Positions 7,868 through 16,467 of a DNA stretch of 64,000 bases are shown here, piece after piece. The position numbers and the translations under genes are program-made. The notes beneath the pieces are model-generated. The model made no database searches and was not told the origin of the DNA. It saw only the letters and a list, made by a program, of their open reading frames with translations. The stretch is from positions 682,001-746,000 of the forward strand of contig NZ_LN879455.1 of the NCBI RefSeq assembly GCF_001403615.1. The letters run 5' to 3'. The DNA comes from Desnuesiella massiliensis. GTDB lineage: Bacteria > Bacillota > Clostridia > Clostridiales > Clostridiaceae. The stretch's first letter is position 1. The number at the start of each line of letters is the position of its first letter.

Positions 7868-8974
7868 ATGAGCAGAAAATATTCACAAGAATTATTAGAT
7901 AAAATCATAGAGAGACAAGGAATAGTTAACATTAAAGGCGCGGAAGTTTTAGTAAAGAAGCTACCTGATAGTGATGAGAGAGGGGCAATGGATCCACGTC
8001 TTTACAAGGATATGAAAAAGCAAATAATTTTGATGAAATTTATGCCTAAAAGTTTATTGAAAATGGATATTTCTCCAAAATCAATTGGTAAATTAAGAAA
8101 GATGTTTTGTGAAATTAAGAGTAATCCAATGGTTGAAAAGAAGATTGATATCATTCATGGAACTGTAAAAGCTACAGATGGATATAAAATACCAGTACGT
8201 ATTTACAAATCTGAAACTGTAAAGGAAAATGCACCAATTCTTTATTATATTCATGGAGGTGGATTCTTTGGTGGTTCACCTGATGTTGTTGAAGAATTAG
8301 TAAAATTAATTGTTGAAAAGACAGATATTTTAGCGATATCAGTTGACTATCGTTTATGTCCTGAAAATCCATATCCAACAGGGCATGAAGACTGTTATTC
8401 AGTATTAAAATGGATTTATGATAATACGGAAAGTCTTGGTGGTAATAAAAATAATATCTTTGTAGCAGGAGATAGTGCTGGTGGAAATTTAACTCAGTAC
8501 TGTACTACAAAAGATATGGAGCAGGGATTAGGTATGGTAAAAGGTCAATTATTGCTTTATCCTACTCTAAATATGGCAAAGGTTGAAGATGAGTTCTTTA
8601 AATGGAGTAGAGATGAATATGAAATTGCTCCAAAATATAAAGCAGGTATAGAAATGATTCTAGGAATGTTCGAAGGATTATCAGGAGGTTTAGGAGAGAT
8701 TTTAGGTACTACCGATATTAAAAATGAATATCTAAGCCCATATATTCGAGAGCCAAAAGGACTTCCTCCAACATTTATTACAGTTGGAGAACATGATTTT
8801 CTAAAAGTAGAATGTTTAGCATATGCAGCAAAGCTTACTAAGGCAGGTGTTGAAACAAAAACAGTATTGTATAAAGGATTAGGGCATGCTTACGGAGACA
8901 ATGTAGGAGTTTATCCACAAAGTGAAGATTGTGCAATTGAAATGGGAAATTTCATTTTAAGGTACAGTAGATAA
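7868..8974 (+). CDS. Alpha/beta-hydrolase, hormone-sensitive-lipase-type esterase
   Basis: A 368-residue cytosolic hydrolase. It has the oxyanion-hole motif HGGGFFGG (129-136) and the nucleophile elbow GDSAGG (Ser203), followed by a C-terminal GEHDFLK segment (likely Asp) and GLGHAYGD (His), the full catalytic order of the HSL/alpha-beta-hydrolase-3 family. Such enzymes cleave short-chain esters of small alcohols or acetylated sugars. An N-terminal extension of about 90 residues precedes the core and would act as the cap. The ATG has an AAGGGAGA site. The natural substrate cannot be told from sequence, and the decayed sugar genes upstream give little help. Confidence 0.85.
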   Translation: MSRKYSQELLDKIIERQGIVNIKGAEVLVKKLPDSDERGAMDPRLYKDMKKQIILMKFMPKSLLKMDISPKSIGKLRKMFCEIKSNPMVEKKIDIIHGTVKATDGYKIPVRIYKSETVKENAPILYYIHGGGFFGGSPDVVEELVKLIVEKTDILAISVDYRLCPENPYPTGHEDCYSVLKWIYDNTESLGGNKNNIFVAGDSAGGNLTQYCTTKDMEQGLGMVKGQLLLYPTLNMAKVEDEFFKWSRDEYEIAPKYKAGIEMILGMFEGLSGGLGEILGTTDIKNEYLSPYIREPKGLPPTFITVGEHDFLKVECLAYAAKLTKAGVETKTVLYKGLGHAYGDNVGVYPQSEDCAIEMGNFILRYSR

Positions 8975-8975
8975 A

Positions 8976-9012
8976 ATGGTGGACTTTAAAAGGTATGATT
9001 TGCATCCACCAT
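8976..9012 (+). terminator. Hairpin after the esterase gene
   Basis: ATGGTGGA (8976-8983) pairs with TCCACCAT (9005-9012). No T-run follows, so termination is uncertain. The rest of the gap to 9188 holds no convincing gene. Confidence 0.4.
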
Positions 9013-9188
9013 AGAAATATAGTAGATTTTGCCTTTTCTTAAACAATGTAAGCACTTGCCAACTAGGTTAGGAAGAAAAGAATGGCTTATGTTGTTGAGC
9101 AAAAAAACTTACTTTAAAATAATTACAGGTGAAGCAAGTTTGAAAAATCAATATTCGCCATAAATCAACAAATATTTACACAGTTATA

Positions 9189-9217
9189 TTGATATTTAAA
9201 ATAAGTTATACTATTAT
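9189..9217 (+). promoter_or_regulatory. Sigma-A promoter for the ClC-type channel gene
   Basis: TTGATA (9189-9194), a 17-bp spacer and TATTAT (9212-9217). The transcript would begin near 9224, leaving a leader of only about 15-30 nt before the coding region. Confidence 0.55.
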
Positions 9218-9240
9218 AATCAATGTAATGTTTCATAAAG

Positions 9241-10494
9241 GTGGTGTCTATTATTAAATCTATTGTAAAAAATATTGTATTTTTCGGTTTCATTATGGGT
9301 ACTGTTGTTGGTATTTTTTGTTGGTCATTTATGTCTCTTATAAATCTATCAAGTAATTTTTTGTGGCAGGAGCTGCCTTATATTATAAAAGTAAGCGATT
9401 TTATAATGACTATAATTCTATGTATAGTAGGAGGACTAATAATAGGTTTTTGTCAAAAGTTTTTAGGGCTTTATCCAAAAGAAATGGAAGAAATACTTCA
9501 CGAATACAAGGTTACAAAAACTATTGATTATAAACCTCTACCTAAATATATTATATGCGCTTTTCTACCGCTAATTTTTGGAGGAAGTATAGGTCCTGAA
9601 GCTGGCCTCTTTGGAATGGTAGCTATGCTTTCAACTTTTTTAAGTGTAAAAATTAAAAATTCAAATCCTGAATTAAAAGAGGAATTTATAGAAGCATCTA
9701 CCAGTGCTGTGCTTACTGCTATTTTTCAGGTGCCTATTTTTAGTTTATTTTCTTATGACAAAAATTCAATTTATAAGGTACAGCCTATTTTTAAAAAAAT
9801 ATTAAATTATTTTACATATAGCTGTACAGTCTTATCTGCTTATTTTATTATAAAATTTTTAAATAATTTAATACATAAAGAGAGTTTTATTTTTAAATTG
9901 GCCTCAAATCATATTTCTAATAAGGATTTGTTGCTTTTTATACCTATTTTAATTCTGTCGATAATAATAGGTCTATCTTTTAATTATATGGGACATATAA
10001 TAGAATGTATTTGCAAAAAAACTAAAATAAATTTAAATCCATTTATGGCTGCCATAATTGGCGGATTTATTTTAGCATTTTTAGGAGCTTATTTTCCTCT
10101 TACACTTTTTTCAGGAGAGCATGCTTTAAGGGAAGTTATTAATAATGTTGGTGAACTTGGAATTCCATACTTATTGCTTATTGCTTTTTTGAAAATGTTA
10201 GCTACTAAAATATCTATTAATTTTCGATGGGTAGGGGGACAAATATTTCCTATAATATTTACTTCCTTTTGTATAGCATTTGCTCTTAGTGGTATATTGA
10301 AGGTTGATCCAACTTATGTTGTAGCTATTACTGCAACTGGAGTAATTACAGTAGTGCTTAGAAAACCTATTATAGCTATAGTTTTAATATTTTTATTCTT
10401 ACCTATGACATATTGGATTTTTGCCATAGTATCATCTTTCTCAATAAATTTTATAATTAATAAATTTATATATAAAACATCTCTAAACTTATAG
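9241..10494 (+). CDS. ClC-family chloride channel/transporter
   Basis: A polytopic membrane protein of about 417 residues with ten or more hydrophobic segments. GGSIGPEAGLFGMVAML (near residue 120) matches the conserved G(K/R)EGP-type anion-selectivity segment of ClC proteins, with Glu at the gating position, and the C-terminal half has the second ClC repeat (GGQIFPIIF, near residue 335). There are no CBS domains. ClC proteins exchange chloride (or fluoride) for protons or conduct it. The start is uncertain: the annotated GTG codons at 9241 and 9244 lie inside AAAGGTGGTG, which looks like the ribosome binding site itself, so translation may begin at ATT 9250 or 9253. Confidence 0.82.
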   Translation: MVSIIKSIVKNIVFFGFIMGTVVGIFCWSFMSLINLSSNFLWQELPYIIKVSDFIMTIILCIVGGLIIGFCQKFLGLYPKEMEEILHEYKVTKTIDYKPLPKYIICAFLPLIFGGSIGPEAGLFGMVAMLSTFLSVKIKNSNPELKEEFIEASTSAVLTAIFQVPIFSLFSYDKNSIYKVQPIFKKILNYFTYSCTVLSAYFIIKFLNNLIHKESFIFKLASNHISNKDLLLFIPILILSIIIGLSFNYMGHIIECICKKTKINLNPFMAAIIGGFILAFLGAYFPLTLFSGEHALREVINNVGELGIPYLLLIAFLKMLATKISINFRWVGGQIFPIIFTSFCIAFALSGILKVDPTYVVAITATGVITVVLRKPIIAIVLIFLFLPMTYWIFAIVSSFSINFIINKFIYKTSLNL

Positions 10495-10506
10495 AACTAT
10501 ATAATT

Positions 10507-10540
10507 AAAACCCTCGACCTAAAAAATGTCGGGGGTTTTT
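10507..10540. terminator. Terminator between convergent genes
   Basis: AAAACCCTCGAC pairs with GTCGGGGGTTTTT around a short A-rich loop. It ends the ClC gene and, read in reverse (AAAAACCCCC...GGGTTTT), can serve the minus-strand gene as well. Confidence 0.85.
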
Positions 10541-10559
10541 AGCTTCTTCTAATATTTTT

Positions 10560-11231
10560 TTATGATGGTGAGAATCTGATTAAATTAACTTTCGTTATTA
10601 CTGCCCGATTTCTAGTTCCAGGACTATTAAGCATATGCCATGCAGTGTATTGTTCAGGGTAAAGATTATTGGCGGACATGGAGTCAACAGGAACAATAAC
10701 ATTGAAGCCACGGAAGGCCGCACTAGTCGCCGTATGAAGCACTGCACCATTGGCGGCATAGCCAGTAATTATAACAGTTTTAATGCCCTTTGCCTGCAAT
10801 ATTTCTTCTAAATTGGTTTTATAGAATTTATCTACATTTGATTTTACGATAGGATCTTTGGGTAAAGGAGCTAACTGTTTGAAGATATCCTCAGGATTTC
10901 CGCTAGGTATAAGGCTATAGACAACTAACATTTGATTTTTTCGTGCTTTAGTCAATAAATTATAAATATTAGGAATAGAGCCTATACAGCGAGGGCTTTT
11001 GCAGATAGAGTTCTCCATATCTAATATTAATAGAGCGCTAGTTTTTGGGTCAACTGCTACTGATTTCAATTCAGGGGCAGGAGGGATAGGTACTGTATTC
11101 CATTTATCGATAATGGTTTGATCTGTTGTCTCAGCCCTCGTATGGCTAAAGGACAAGTGTCCATTATATTTAGGATTTCCGGTACTGAAGCATTCAAACC
11201 ATTGACCATGAATAGGACAAAAATATATCAC
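10560..11231 (-). CDS. Isochorismatase-like (cysteine hydrolase fold) protein lacking the catalytic cysteine
   Basis: A 223-residue protein. From about residue 60 it has the isochorismatase-like hydrolase fold: ALLILDMEN with the catalytic Asp71, a KSNVDKFY segment with the catalytic Lys135, and TVIITGYAANGAVLHTA. In active cysteine hydrolases the last block usually reads G..TN.CV..TA; here the cysteine position is Ala163. The N-terminal 55 residues (cysteines and histidines at CPIHGQWFEC) are an extra region that I do not recognise. The GTG start at 11231 is correctly spaced from AGGAGG. Either the protein uses different chemistry, like true isochorismatases that lack this cysteine, or it is a non-catalytic relative. 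Confidence 0.75.
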   Translation of the reverse strand: MIYFCPIHGQWFECFSTGNPKYNGHLSFSHTRAETTDQTIIDKWNTVPIPPAPELKSVAVDPKTSALLILDMENSICKSPRCIGSIPNIYNLLTKARKNQMLVVYSLIPSGNPEDIFKQLAPLPKDPIVKSNVDKFYKTNLEEILQAKGIKTVIITGYAANGAVLHTATSAAFRGFNVIVPVDSMSANNLYPEQYTAWHMLNSPGTRNRAVITKVNLIRFSPS

Positions 11232-11499
11232 ATTAATCCTCCTAATATGTCTTTATATGATTATATATTATGTAATGGGCAAGAGAAGGTGATCGTAAAT
11301 TTAATATTGTATTCAGCGCTATCATGTGAAGTATATATAAATAGTGTAGAATTTTTATATAAGGGTATAGTATGATTAACCTTAATAAAAGATATAATTA
11401 ACAAATTAAAAAATAGCATTTTAGAATAGAAGTTGCATTTTAGAGGAACATTAATTATAGTGTTACATTAATATAAAATATGTTTTGGAGGAGATTATT

Positions 11500-12048
11500 A
11501 TGCAACTTGCGACCCATGAATTACATGATTTACATGAATTGATAGTAAGCTGTGTGAATTCTATCACTAATATGGCTTTGTTTAAAAACATGGCACAAGA
11601 TCAAGAGCTAAAAACAATGATAGACATGCATTTTCCAGCACATGTTCAGGATTATAATATGAAGGTTCAATATGTAAAGAATGCTACAGGAGCAAATCAA
11701 AAGCTTAACATTCCTAATTTAAACGTGGCTCTTAAAGATTTTACTAAGTCACCAGTTAATGAATTTCCACCAATTACTCCAGGTACAAGTTTACAAAAAT
11801 TGAATGATAGAGAAATAGCTACTGCTTATTTACTAACTTTAAAAAGAGCAGGAAGAGAATATGCATGGAGTGCAATGGAAGCTAGTAACCCAGAGATAAG
11901 ACAATTTTTAAAGGATGCTTTTACAATGAGCTGTAATCATGCTTATGATGTGTGGCAATGGATGGTAAAGAAGGGTTATTATCCTTTATCACCTGCACCT
12001 GAAAATGAAACAAATGTTATAGCTTCTATATATAATGAAGTAAAATAA
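11500..12048 (+). CDS. CotF-like spore coat protein
   Basis: A 182-residue, all-helical protein with ATHELHDLHELIVSCVNSITN at its start and a second similar helix pair (RAGREYAWSAMEASNPEIRQFLKDAFTMSCNHAYDVW... region, about 120-160), the arrangement of the coat F domain, which has a ferritin-like bundle. CotF-family proteins are incorporated in the spore coat of Bacillus and are widespread in clostridia. The ATG at 11500 follows GGAGGAG; an in-frame ATG at 11485 overlaps that site and is less likely. It is a single-gene unit ended by the terminator at 12055-12091. Confidence 0.78.
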   Translation: MQLATHELHDLHELIVSCVNSITNMALFKNMAQDQELKTMIDMHFPAHVQDYNMKVQYVKNATGANQKLNIPNLNVALKDFTKSPVNEFPPITPGTSLQKLNDREIATAYLLTLKRAGREYAWSAMEASNPEIRQFLKDAFTMSCNHAYDVWQWMVKKGYYPLSPAPENETNVIASIYNEVK

Positions 12049-12054
12049 TATTGA

Positions 12055-12091
12055 AAAGACACTATCATAAAGTAATATGGATAGTGTCTTT
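12055..12091. terminator. Bidirectional terminator
   Basis: AAAGACACTATC pairs with GATAGTGTCTTT around an AT-rich loop. It separates the convergent coat gene and alcohol dehydrogenase gene. Confidence 0.85.
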
Positions 12092-12116
12092 ATTGATTTT
12101 AATAAGAATTTTATAT

Positions 12117-13253
12117 TTAGGTTTGGGGCTTTAATATCACTTTTATGCAATTATCATCCTTGCTATCAAAAATTCTGTATGCATGCTCCCCTTTATCTAT
12201 GGAGAGCTTATGAGTTATTATATCTGTTGCATCAAATTTACCAGTACTAATTAACTTTAAAATAGGATCAATATAAGAATTGGCTGGACATTGGCCCATT
12301 TTTAAGGTAATATTTCTAGAGAAAAAATCTCCCAAAGGAAACCCGTTATATCTAGCGCCATAAACTCCTACTAACACCACAGTACCGCATTTTCTTACTG
12401 CCTGTGTTGAGATTTCAATAGCGGATTTCGAACCTCCCTGAAGCTTTAATACACTTTCTATTTTCTCTATAGTAGACATTTTTCCATCCATACCAACGCA
12501 ATCTATTACGGAATCCGCTCCTCCGCTGGTTATTTCCTTTAGATATTCTCCAGTATTATCATATTGTTGAAAATTCACTGTTTCTACTTGGTTATATTTC
12601 TTTGCATGCTCTAATCTATAATCTATACAATCTACAGCAATTACCCTCTTTGCTCCTTTATATATAGCCCATTTTTGAGCTAGCAATCCTACAGGGCCGC
12701 AACCTAAAACTACCACAGTGTCTCCAGGCTTTACTTCAGCCATATCTACTCCCCAAAGAGAGGTAGGTAAAATATCAGTTAAAAACAGTACTTGTTCATC
12801 AGATAATCCCTCGGGTACAACTTTAGGGCCTACATTGCCATAAGGAACTCTTAAAAATTGTGCTTGGCCGCCATCGTATCCACCAAAGGTGTCACTGTAG
12901 CCAAGTAGCCCTCCGGTTTCACCATTAGCATTAGAATTGTCGCATTGACTCCATAGGTCATGTTCACAATACCAACAGTGACCGCAAGAAACAGGAAAGG
13001 GGACAACAACTCTATCACCCTTCTTCACTTTGGTAACTTCTTTACCTACTTCTTCTACTATTCCCATAGTTTCATGGCCTAGTATAAAACCCCTAGGTAG
13101 GTTAGGAACAAAGCCATGAATTAAATGAAGATCAGAGCCACAGATGGCGGTAGAGGTTACTTTAACGATTATATCGTCATTCTTTTGAATTTTTGGATCT
13201 TCTACATTTCTAACTTTAACATTTCTTATACCTTCGTAAACTATCGCTTTCAA
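12117..13253 (-). CDS. Zinc-dependent alcohol dehydrogenase (formaldehyde-dehydrogenase-like)
   Basis: A 378-residue medium-chain dehydrogenase. Zinc ligands are visible: Cys38 in AICGSDLH and GHE at 59-61, and the structural zinc loop CGHCWYCEHDLWSQC. The NAD(P) fold motif VVVLGCGPVGLLAQ follows. The long insertion around residues 105-140 (NANGETGGLLGYSDTFGGYDG) is typical of glutathione-independent formaldehyde dehydrogenase-like enzymes, which oxidise or reduce small aldehydes/alcohols. The start ATG at 13253 has a GGTGAT-type ribosome binding site. Substrate cannot be fixed from sequence; the neighbours give no pathway link. Confidence 0.88.
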   Translation of the reverse strand: MKAIVYEGIRNVKVRNVEDPKIQKNDDIIVKVTSTAICGSDLHLIHGFVPNLPRGFILGHETMGIVEEVGKEVTKVKKGDRVVVPFPVSCGHCWYCEHDLWSQCDNSNANGETGGLLGYSDTFGGYDGGQAQFLRVPYGNVGPKVVPEGLSDEQVLFLTDILPTSLWGVDMAEVKPGDTVVVLGCGPVGLLAQKWAIYKGAKRVIAVDCIDYRLEHAKKYNQVETVNFQQYDNTGEYLKEITSGGADSVIDCVGMDGKMSTIEKIESVLKLQGGSKSAIEISTQAVRKCGTVVLVGVYGARYNGFPLGDFFSRNITLKMGQCPANSYIDPILKLISTGKFDATDIITHKLSIDKGEHAYRIFDSKDDNCIKVILKPQT

Positions 13254-13409
13254 TGCCTATCACCTACTTTAGTTATATGATACGTATTTATTATGACCAT
13301 AAGTTGGCTTCAATATAAATGAATTCATGAAAATCTATTTAGATGCAGGTGTCAATATTTATACCATCAGCATAGAATACTAAAGTGAGAATTGTTTTGG
13401 AGGATTCCA

Positions 13410-14219
13410 TTGAAGACTAATACTATTAAAGAAATAGCACTTTTTGAGAACAGTTTTTGGCTACAGATTTTAGGAGACCACTCTAGATTTATCTTAAATG
13501 CACTTTCACCCAAGGAAAAGCCTTTCATTCATGAAGCTAATGAATTCATTAAACTCTTTGATACTTTACTAGAGAAGACTCGTAGACCAATTTCTACAGA
13601 AGAGCTTGCGGATTTAAATTGTGAGGCTTATAATGCTGCAATGAAAATTAGAGAGTTTAAGTTATCCATTCTCACTAAGCAGCTTGAGGAAAAAATCAAC
13701 ATTTCACTACCGCCAACCTTCATAAATCATATGCTTAACGAACTAGATGAATATATCTTTATTTTAAATGCTTTGATAATGGGGAATATACCTGTTGCTA
13801 GAGATATTCACCTTCATTTGCTTTGGCTACCTGATGGAGCAGGACATGCCTCTACCATAGCTAATAGCTTAGATTCAACGCAGAAGAAATTAATTAAGAA
13901 GAGCAGGGAATATGCAAAAATGTTCAACGACTTGTACCTAAGTGTTATAGAGTATAATGGATTTACAAGAACGGGACTTTGTGATTTTCCTGCACTAAGA
14001 AAATTTAATACAGATGCCGATGAAACAATGGATGGCTTTAAAAAGTTCTTAAAGGAGCTAGAGGAGGCTATTATAGAAAAGAAAGCTCTTGGTACACTCT
14101 ATCCTTTAATATTGGATCATATGTTTAGAGAAGAATGCTATTACCTAACAAAGCTTTCAATGGTTTCTAATACCAAAAATCCTGGCTGTGATCCAACAAA
14201 ACCTAGAGTTGAAACATAA
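13410..14219 (+). CDS. DUF2935 protein
   Basis: A 269-residue, mostly helical soluble protein. Two similar halves (EIALFENSFWLQILGDHSRFI early; EYNGFTRTGLCD and LILDHMFREECYYL late) with repeated D/E-H positions resemble DUF2935, a duplicated helical bundle common in Firmicutes whose histidines and glutamates suggest metal binding. The start is TTG at 13410, six bases after GGAGG; a TTG at 13392 lies upstream of that site and is unlikely. Function unknown. Confidence 0.75.
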   Translation: MKTNTIKEIALFENSFWLQILGDHSRFILNALSPKEKPFIHEANEFIKLFDTLLEKTRRPISTEELADLNCEAYNAAMKIREFKLSILTKQLEEKINISLPPTFINHMLNELDEYIFILNALIMGNIPVARDIHLHLLWLPDGAGHASTIANSLDSTQKKLIKKSREYAKMFNDLYLSVIEYNGFTRTGLCDFPALRKFNTDADETMDGFKKFLKELEEAIIEKKALGTLYPLILDHMFREECYYLTKLSMVSNTKNPGCDPTKPRVET

Positions 14220-14241
14220 TCAAAAGAAATCAATAAAATAG

Positions 14242-14277
14242 AAAAGGGTAAGCAGTTTTTTGCTTACCTTACTTTTT
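14242..14277. terminator. Bidirectional terminator
   Basis: GGTAAGCA (14247-14254) and TGCTTACC (14261-14268), flanked by AAAA on one side and TTACTTTTTT on the other. It sits between the convergent DUF2935 gene and the glycosyltransferase operon. Confidence 0.85.
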
Positions 14278-14297
14278 TATATAAAGTCTATTCTTTA

Positions 14298-15233
14298 TTA
14301 CCTTAGAATAAAGTAATGAGCATTAGACGTATTCTCTCTTCTTACAAATCCATAATTAAACCAAGGAAAGTTTTTTAACATTTCTTTAATTGCTTCACCT
14401 AGTACAGATACATAGGGGATATAAATGAAGTTTAAAGTAATTGGGTCCTCTATAGCATAGTACCAGCACAGATTGAATTCTCTTGGACTTATTATGCTTA
14501 AGCCTGAAAAATGGAAAAATACTAGAGGATTATGATTTACATAAATCTTACCTCCCTGTAAGCTAACTCTATAATCTTGAATATTCCATAATGCAGCATT
14601 TGCTCCTAAGGAATTAACGATATGGACATTTTTAAAATTATCAGGCCAATCCTCTACGTAACGCTGATCGCCAAAGGTTTTATTTTCTACATCAATAGCC
14701 ATGGAGCAACGCTGAAGACACCTTTCCTTCCAATGACTTATGGCAGCTAATGCAGTGCTATCATTTCTGCAACCAACAAAGCCTGTATTGTAGGTACCTG
14801 TCAAATCATAAGTAAATTCAAAGGCTTTTGAATTGCGGTGATGAGTAAGATAAAGTGATGCGTTAGGATTTTCTTCAAATATCAGTGAAGGATTTGAATA
14901 GAAAAATAGGTCCGCATCAAGATGAGCGTAATAAGTGGCAGAAGGATAATTTTTCAAAACATAGTGGAGGAATGAGGCTTTTGATGTCCAGCAGTATTCG
15001 TGGAAACTCCTGTTTGATTTTGCTTTCAATAATTCATCGTCTTCCACCTGGTTCAGATTAAAAACCTTTATATATTCAAAATTAATTTTTGATAAAATCT
15101 CATATATCTCTTTGTCCATACATAAAATAAAAAGTTGAAAATTGCTGCAATGGATTTTTAGTGAGCTATACATTGCAATCATTCTAAATAAATGATCCTT
15201 TGAAACTACTGAAGTAAAATGATATCTAGCCAT
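14298..15233 (-). CDS. Glycosyltransferase (GT-A type), last gene of the CDP-sugar cluster
   Basis: A 311-residue protein with a DxD-type metal/nucleotide-sugar motif in YYAHLDADLFFYSNPS (about 110-125) and conserved EYCWTSKASFL and GTYNTGFVGCRND blocks. It is a paralogue of the gene at 16468-17400 (YVDSDLFFFSDPS, EFCWTLKPIF, GKYNSGFISFKND), so the two define one family of putative transferases, distant from GT8. No membrane segment is visible. It ends a five-gene minus-strand operon headed by the CDP-glucose genes, so the donor may be a CDP- or other nucleotide sugar; the acceptor is unknown. Confidence 0.75.
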   Translation of the reverse strand: MARYHFTSVVSKDHLFRMIAMYSSLKIHCSNFQLFILCMDKEIYEILSKINFEYIKVFNLNQVEDDELLKAKSNRSFHEYCWTSKASFLHYVLKNYPSATYYAHLDADLFFYSNPSLIFEENPNASLYLTHHRNSKAFEFTYDLTGTYNTGFVGCRNDSTALAAISHWKERCLQRCSMAIDVENKTFGDQRYVEDWPDNFKNVHIVNSLGANAALWNIQDYRVSLQGGKIYVNHNPLVFFHFSGLSIISPREFNLCWYYAIEDPITLNFIYIPYVSVLGEAIKEMLKNFPWFNYGFVRRENTSNAHYFILR

Positions 15234-15262
15234 AATATCACCTCTTATTCATCTGTTTATTT

Positions 15263-16441
15263 TTACATATTAAAAATGCTCTTCATTAAACCAGAAAACA
15301 TATTTGTAAAATGGAACATTTGGTATTCTTCCTGTAATTCCTTTAGTTGCTTTTTAATTATATAATAGTTTTTACATATATATGGAAGCATAGTTGATTT
15401 AGCGTCTATATCATGTTTGAAAGAAATTTTTATAGCTGTTTGCAGTATTTCAAGGAAGATACTCAATATATCATTATAGTTGCCTAGGATGTGCATACGG
15501 TTAATATCTGACATAACACTATTTATACTTTGATAATCTACAGGTACAGAATAACTTAAGCATAAAAGAATCATATCAATATAATAAATATTATTGTATT
15601 TTTCGCACATGTAATTTACATTTTCTTTAACATCATTAGGAGTTGCATTTTTGGGATGTTCCTGGTGTACACTGATAATATCATGTGAAAGCTTAAATTC
15701 ACCCCCTGTCTTATAAAGTCTTATACCTAGGTCGTAATCTTCAAAGCCGTATCTTACAATGTTTTCATCAAAGGAGCCTACCTCTATAACTTGCTTTCTA
15801 TCTACGGAAGCATTATTTGTAATAAAAAATCTCCAAGGTAAATTGTAGCCCTTTAAGTCTTCACCGAATATTGCCATGGTTTCTTTTAAAGAAGTAATAA
15901 AGTCCATATCTAGATCAAAAGCTAGATTTAAGAAGCTTCCATCCTTAATCTGCTGCTCAGTGATGAGCTTGTATTTATCCTTTAGCCAGTAGTCTGTTTC
16001 TAAGTTGTATTTATATATATGTCTCGAAAAGTTATACATTTCATAAGAGGCAAAAACTTTATAGAAATAACTGTAAATTCTTAGCCAGGGTAATCCGCAG
16101 ACTACAATGTTTTCTTTATGATGTGCTTCAATGTGCCTTCTTACAAAATCTTTTGCAGCAATCATATCACTGTCATGAAAAATCAGTATATCTCCTGAAG
16201 CTTCTAGTATTCCCTTGTTTCTACCTCGAGCAATGCCCCTGTTTTCATTTATGTGTATCCTTTTAAGTGCAAAATCCGCTTCAAAGTTTGACAGCATTGT
16301 TTCTGTATCATCAGAAGAACCATTATCGATTACAATTACCTCAAAATCTTCATGGGGATAGTCTTGGTATTTAAGGGATACTAAATTCAAGTATAATCTT
16401 TCACTTGAATTATAGGAAGGTATAATAATGCTTGCTTTCAT
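15263..16441 (-). CDS. Family 2 glycosyltransferase
   Basis: A 392-residue GT2 enzyme. The N-terminus is MKASIIIPSYNSSERL, followed by VIVIDNGSSDDTE (nucleotide-binding), RGIARGRNKGI and the DxD-like ILIFHDSDMIAA (about 85-95); ENIVRYGFEDYDLGIRL later supplies the ED acid/base motif. The C-terminal 130 residues are helical and not characteristic. An upstream in-frame ATG at 16459 lacks a ribosome binding site, while the ATG at 16441 follows GGAGAG, so I start there. It lies between the two paralogous GT-A transferases in the CDP-sugar operon. Confidence 0.88.
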   Translation of the reverse strand: MKASIIIPSYNSSERLYLNLVSLKYQDYPHEDFEVIVIDNGSSDDTETMLSNFEADFALKRIHINENRGIARGRNKGILEASGDILIFHDSDMIAAKDFVRRHIEAHHKENIVVCGLPWLRIYSYFYKVFASYEMYNFSRHIYKYNLETDYWLKDKYKLITEQQIKDGSFLNLAFDLDMDFITSLKETMAIFGEDLKGYNLPWRFFITNNASVDRKQVIEVGSFDENIVRYGFEDYDLGIRLYKTGGEFKLSHDIISVHQEHPKNATPNDVKENVNYMCEKYNNIYYIDMILLCLSYSVPVDYQSINSVMSDINRMHILGNYNDILSIFLEILQTAIKISFKHDIDAKSTMLPYICKNYYIIKKQLKELQEEYQMFHFTNMFSGLMKSIFNM

Positions 16442-16467
16442 ATTTAATTCACTCTCCATCTGCAGTA

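Noticed and set aside
9084..9117. An 11-codon frame (MAYVVEQKNLL) with a good upstream AGGAAG
   Set aside because: Too short to judge; could be a remnant or leader peptide but nothing else supports it.
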